Shown here in pieces: positions 61,459-64,000 of a DNA stretch of 64,000 nucleotides. Every line of letters begins with the position of its first letter. The first letter of the stretch is position 1. The DNA is from Devosia indica (GTDB lineage Bacteria; Pseudomonadota; Alphaproteobacteria; Rhizobiales; Devosiaceae): assembly GCF_003056405.1 (NCBI RefSeq), contig NZ_PYVZ01000006.1, positions 1 to 64,000 of the forward strand, written 5' to 3'. The translations under genes were made by a program, and so were the position numbers. Under the pieces are notes generated by a model that had not been told where the DNA came from, made no database searches, and was given only the letters and a program-made list of their open reading frames with translations.

Positions 61459-63561
61459 CTACTCCGCCGCCTGCCGCAAACCAGCGGCCATCTGGGCGCA
61501 TTCAGCCATTGTGGCCGAGGCGCGGGCAATCGGATTGCTGAGATAGAAGTCTGCGACCGGCGACACGAAGGGCGCAGACTTGGTCTTGATGGCGGCTTTG
61601 CCGAGCTTGGCGATTTCCGCTGCCGAGCCGGGTGCGATTTCATCGATGCGCGCCAGATGCGGGAACTCCGCATAGAGCGCGGCACGGAGCTGGGCCAGCG
61701 AATTGTAAGCCAGCGGCTTGCCGATGGCGCCCGAAAGGGCACGAATGATGGCCCAGTCTTCCCTGGCATCGCCCGGCGGGAACACGGCACGGGTGGTGAC
61801 CTGCACGCGCCCCTCGGTGTTCACATAGGTGCCGGACTTTTCCGTATAGGTCGCGGCCGGCAGGATGACGTCGGCGCGGTGTGCGCCCTTGTCGCCATGC
61901 GAGCCGATATAGACCACAAAGGCCTTGCCCATCGCGGTCATGTCGTATTCGTCGGCACCGAGCAGGAAGAGAACATCGAGTTCACCCTTGCCAGCCAGAG
62001 CGATCTGGTCGGCCGAGCAGACGCCGCCGTCATGCGGCACGAAACCGATATCGAGCCCACCCACACGGCTGGCCGCATTGTGCAGCAGGGCAAAGCCGTT
62101 CCAGTCGCCTTCGACATTGGTGCCAGTGGCGAGCTTGGCGGCGAGTGCGATGGTGTCGCGGCCGGCCTGCTTGCCGAGATCGGCATGCGAAACAGCGCCT
62201 TCGCCCACAATGATCAGGGGGCGCTTGGCGTTCTTGAGGGTTTCGGCAAAGGCACCCTTGCCAGCGGCAAGATCGGCCAGGGTTTCGAAGCCTGAACCGA
62301 GATAATCGTAAGCGTATGTGAGATCAGCCTGCTCGCCGATGACGGCGATGGGCAGGTTGGTGGCGCGCCAGGTCTTGCGGATGCGCGCATTGATCAGCGA
62401 CGCTTCCTTGCGCGGGTTGGCGCCGATGATGAGGATGGCGTCGGCCTGCTCGATCCCGGCAATGGTCGGGTTGAACAGATAGGCCGAGCGCGGCATGGAC
62501 GGATCGATGCCCGACATGGCGGGGCGCACATCAGTCATGCCCGAACCGATCGAGGCGAGCAGGCCCTTGAGGGCATACATTTCCTCGACAGCGGCGAGAT
62601 CACCGGCAATGGCGCCGACCTTGCTGCCGGCCTTCTTAACCTTGGTGGCAACCGCGGCGAGTGCCTCTTCCCAGGTGGCGGCCTGCAACTTGCCCGACTT
62701 GCGCACATAGGGGCGGTCCAGGCGCTGGCTCTTCAAACCATCCCAGATGAAGCGGGTCTTGTCCGAGATCCACTCTTCGTTGATGGCCTCGTTGATCCGC
62801 GGCAGAACGCGCATGACTTCGCGGCCACGGCTATCGACGCGGATGGCCGAACCGACAGCGTCCATCACGTCGATGGATTCGGTCTTGGTGAGCTCCCAGG
62901 GGCGGGCGTTGAAGGCGTAGGGCTTGGACGTCAGCGCACCGACCGGGCAAAGGTCGATGACATTGCCCTGCAATTCGCTGGTCAGCGCACGCTCGAGATA
63001 AGGCGTGATTTCGGCGTCTTCGCCGCGACCCAAGAGGCCCAGTTCGGAAATGCCGGCGACTTCGGTGGTGAAGCGAACGCAGCGCGTGCAGTGAATGCAG
63101 CGGTTCATCACCGTTTTGATCAGCGGGCCCATATATTTGTCTTCGACGGCGCGCTTGTTTTCAGCGAAACGCGAGCCGGAAACGCCATAGGCCATGGCCT
63201 GATCCTGCAGATCGCACTCGCCGCCCTGATCGCAGATCGGGCAATCGAGCGGGTGGTTGATCAGCAGGAATTCCATCACGCCTTCGCGGGCCTTTTTGAC
63301 CATGGGCGTGTTGGTGAACATTTCGGGCGGTTCGCCGTTCGGGCCGGGACGCAGATCCTTGACCGACATGGCGCACGACGCCTGCGGCTTTGGCGGGCCA
63401 CCCTTCACCTCAACCAGACACATGCGGCAATTGCCGGCGACCGACAGGCGCTCATGGTAGCAAAAGCGCGGAATTTCAGCGCCGGCAGCCTCGGCAGCCT
63501 GCATCAGGGTGTAGTGATCGGGGACTTCGATGAGCTGCCCGTCGACTTTGAGATTTGCCAT
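61459..63561 (-). CDS. nuoG: NADH-quinone oxidoreductase subunit G
   Basis: Peripheral-arm iron-sulfur protein of complex I, 700 residues. The N-terminal 2Fe-2S ferredoxin domain has RFCYHERLSVAGNCRMCLVEVKGG with later C in QASC; then the His/Cys cluster HPLDCPICDQGGECDLQDQ and the 4Fe-4S CIHCTRCVRF; a molybdopterin-oxidoreductase-like domain without molybdenum fills the rest. Ten bases upstream of nuoH. Confidence 0.98.
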   Translation of the reverse strand: MANLKVDGQLIEVPDHYTLMQAAEAAGAEIPRFCYHERLSVAGNCRMCLVEVKGGPPKPQASCAMSVKDLRPGPNGEPPEMFTNTPMVKKAREGVMEFLLINHPLDCPICDQGGECDLQDQAMAYGVSGSRFAENKRAVEDKYMGPLIKTVMNRCIHCTRCVRFTTEVAGISELGLLGRGEDAEITPYLERALTSELQGNVIDLCPVGALTSKPYAFNARPWELTKTESIDVMDAVGSAIRVDSRGREVMRVLPRINEAINEEWISDKTRFIWDGLKSQRLDRPYVRKSGKLQAATWEEALAAVATKVKKAGSKVGAIAGDLAAVEEMYALKGLLASIGSGMTDVRPAMSGIDPSMPRSAYLFNPTIAGIEQADAILIIGANPRKEASLINARIRKTWRATNLPIAVIGEQADLTYAYDYLGSGFETLADLAAGKGAFAETLKNAKRPLIIVGEGAVSHADLGKQAGRDTIALAAKLATGTNVEGDWNGFALLHNAASRVGGLDIGFVPHDGGVCSADQIALAGKGELDVLFLLGADEYDMTAMGKAFVVYIGSHGDKGAHRADVILPAATYTEKSGTYVNTEGRVQVTTRAVFPPGDAREDWAIIRALSGAIGKPLAYNSLAQLRAALYAEFPHLARIDEIAPGSAAEIAKLGKAAIKTKSAPFVSPVADFYLSNPIARASATMAECAQMAAGLRQAAE

Positions 63562-63567
63562 GGTCTC

Positions 63568-64000
63568 TTACTCCGCCGCGATCGACGGAACGGCGCCGTC
63601 GCTGGTGGATGAATAGGTGTATTGCTCGATCCGCGCCTCAATGGTGGGGCGGAAGTTGCGGATCAGGCCCTGGATCGGCCAAGCTGCCGCGTCGCCAAGG
63701 GCACAGATGGTGTGGCCTTCGATCTGCTTGGTCACTTCGAACAGCATGTCGATTTCGCGCTTCTGGGCGCGGCCCTGAACCATGCGTTCCATGACGCGCA
63801 TCATCCAGCCGGTGCCTTCGCGGCACGGCGTGCACTGGCCGCAGCTCTCGTGCTTGAAAAAGGCCGAGATGCGCCAAATGGCTTTGATGATGTCGGTGGA
63901 CTTATCCATGATGATCATGCCGCCGGTGCCAAAAGACGACTTCTTTTCGCGCATGCCGTCGAAGTCCATGATGGCGTCCATCATGTCCTCGCCCTTGACG
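63568..64000 (-). CDS. nuoF: NADH-quinone oxidoreductase subunit F, C-terminal part (cut by window edge)
   Basis: The frame is open to the last base of the window, so the N-terminal NADH and FMN sites are outside. The visible 143 residues include [17 protein letters not shown] and the N3 4Fe-4S cluster motif [14 protein letters not shown], with the fourth cysteine in [16 protein letters not shown]. Six bases before nuoG. An ATG at 63984 is internal, not the start. Confidence 0.97.
   Translation of the reverse strand, partial: VKGEDMMDAIMDFDGMREKKSSFGTGGMIIMDKSTDIIKAIWRISAFFKHESCGQCTPCREGTGWMMRVMERMVQGRAQKREIDMLFEVTKQIEGHTICALGDAAAWPIQGLIRNFRPTIEARIEQYTYSSTSDGAVPSIAAE

Overview
The window looks like a chromosomal segment of an alphaproteobacterium of the order Hyphomicrobiales (Rhizobiales), most like Devosia or a close relative. 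The grounds are gene order (trpE-G-D-C-moaC-moeA-lexA; comEC-gltX-gltA-lpxB-lpxA-fabZ-lpxD-bamA-rseP-cdsA-uppS-frr-pyrH-tsf-rpsB; dnaE-lolD-lolC-proS-rnj-birA-nuoN...F), LexA boxes of the alphaproteobacterial GTTC-N7-GTTC type in front of lexA, and two copies of a palindromic intergenic repeat typical of this order. The genus is an inference from gene order and protein look; nothing here proves it. Almost everything is core housekeeping DNA with high GC and tight, overlapping genes.

Layout. 1-127: the 3' end and terminal repeat of an IS256-type element, lying directly against amn (AMP nucleosidase). 1.7-9.5 kb: eno, pyrG, secG and tpiA on the minus strand, interrupted by an accessory patch (an SDR gene, a TTG-started VOC gene, a secreted serine hydrolase, a small DUF4169 gene and a frameshifted YciI-like gene). 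9.6-18.1 kb, plus strand: periplasmic PpiD-like chaperone, trpE, trpG, trpD, trpC, moaC, moeA and lexA. 18.1-24.6 kb: a sugar-catabolic block: an IlvD/Edd-type sugar-acid dehydratase divergent from dgoK, dgoA, an SMP-30 lactonase and a GH42 beta-galactosidase. Together these give most of a De Ley-Doudoroff route from beta-galactosides to pyruvate and glyceraldehyde-3-phosphate. 24.6-29.7 kb: comEC, gltX, gltA. 29.7-41.9 kb, minus strand: lipid A, outer-membrane assembly, isoprenoid/phospholipid and translation genes. 42-53.7 kb: dnaE, a previously easy-to-miss 32-residue membrane peptide, lolD, lolC/E, proS, YjbR/MmcQ, DUF1467, RNase J and birA. 53.8-64 kb: the NADH dehydrogenase operon from nuoN back to the truncated nuoF.

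Non-coding content is richer than the gene list suggests: a double LexA box and promoter in front of lexA, a perfect 22-bp operator-like palindrome between two divergent genes, a palindrome in front of gltA, several rho-independent terminators, a 60-bp hairpin element at 45901-45960, and a candidate small structured RNA at about 49967-50105 with its own promoter and terminator. Several genes that usually sit in these conserved strings (kdsA, lpxI, dxr, mce) are not at their usual places here.

No CRISPR array, rRNA, complete tRNA, phage or obvious secretion or defence system was found.
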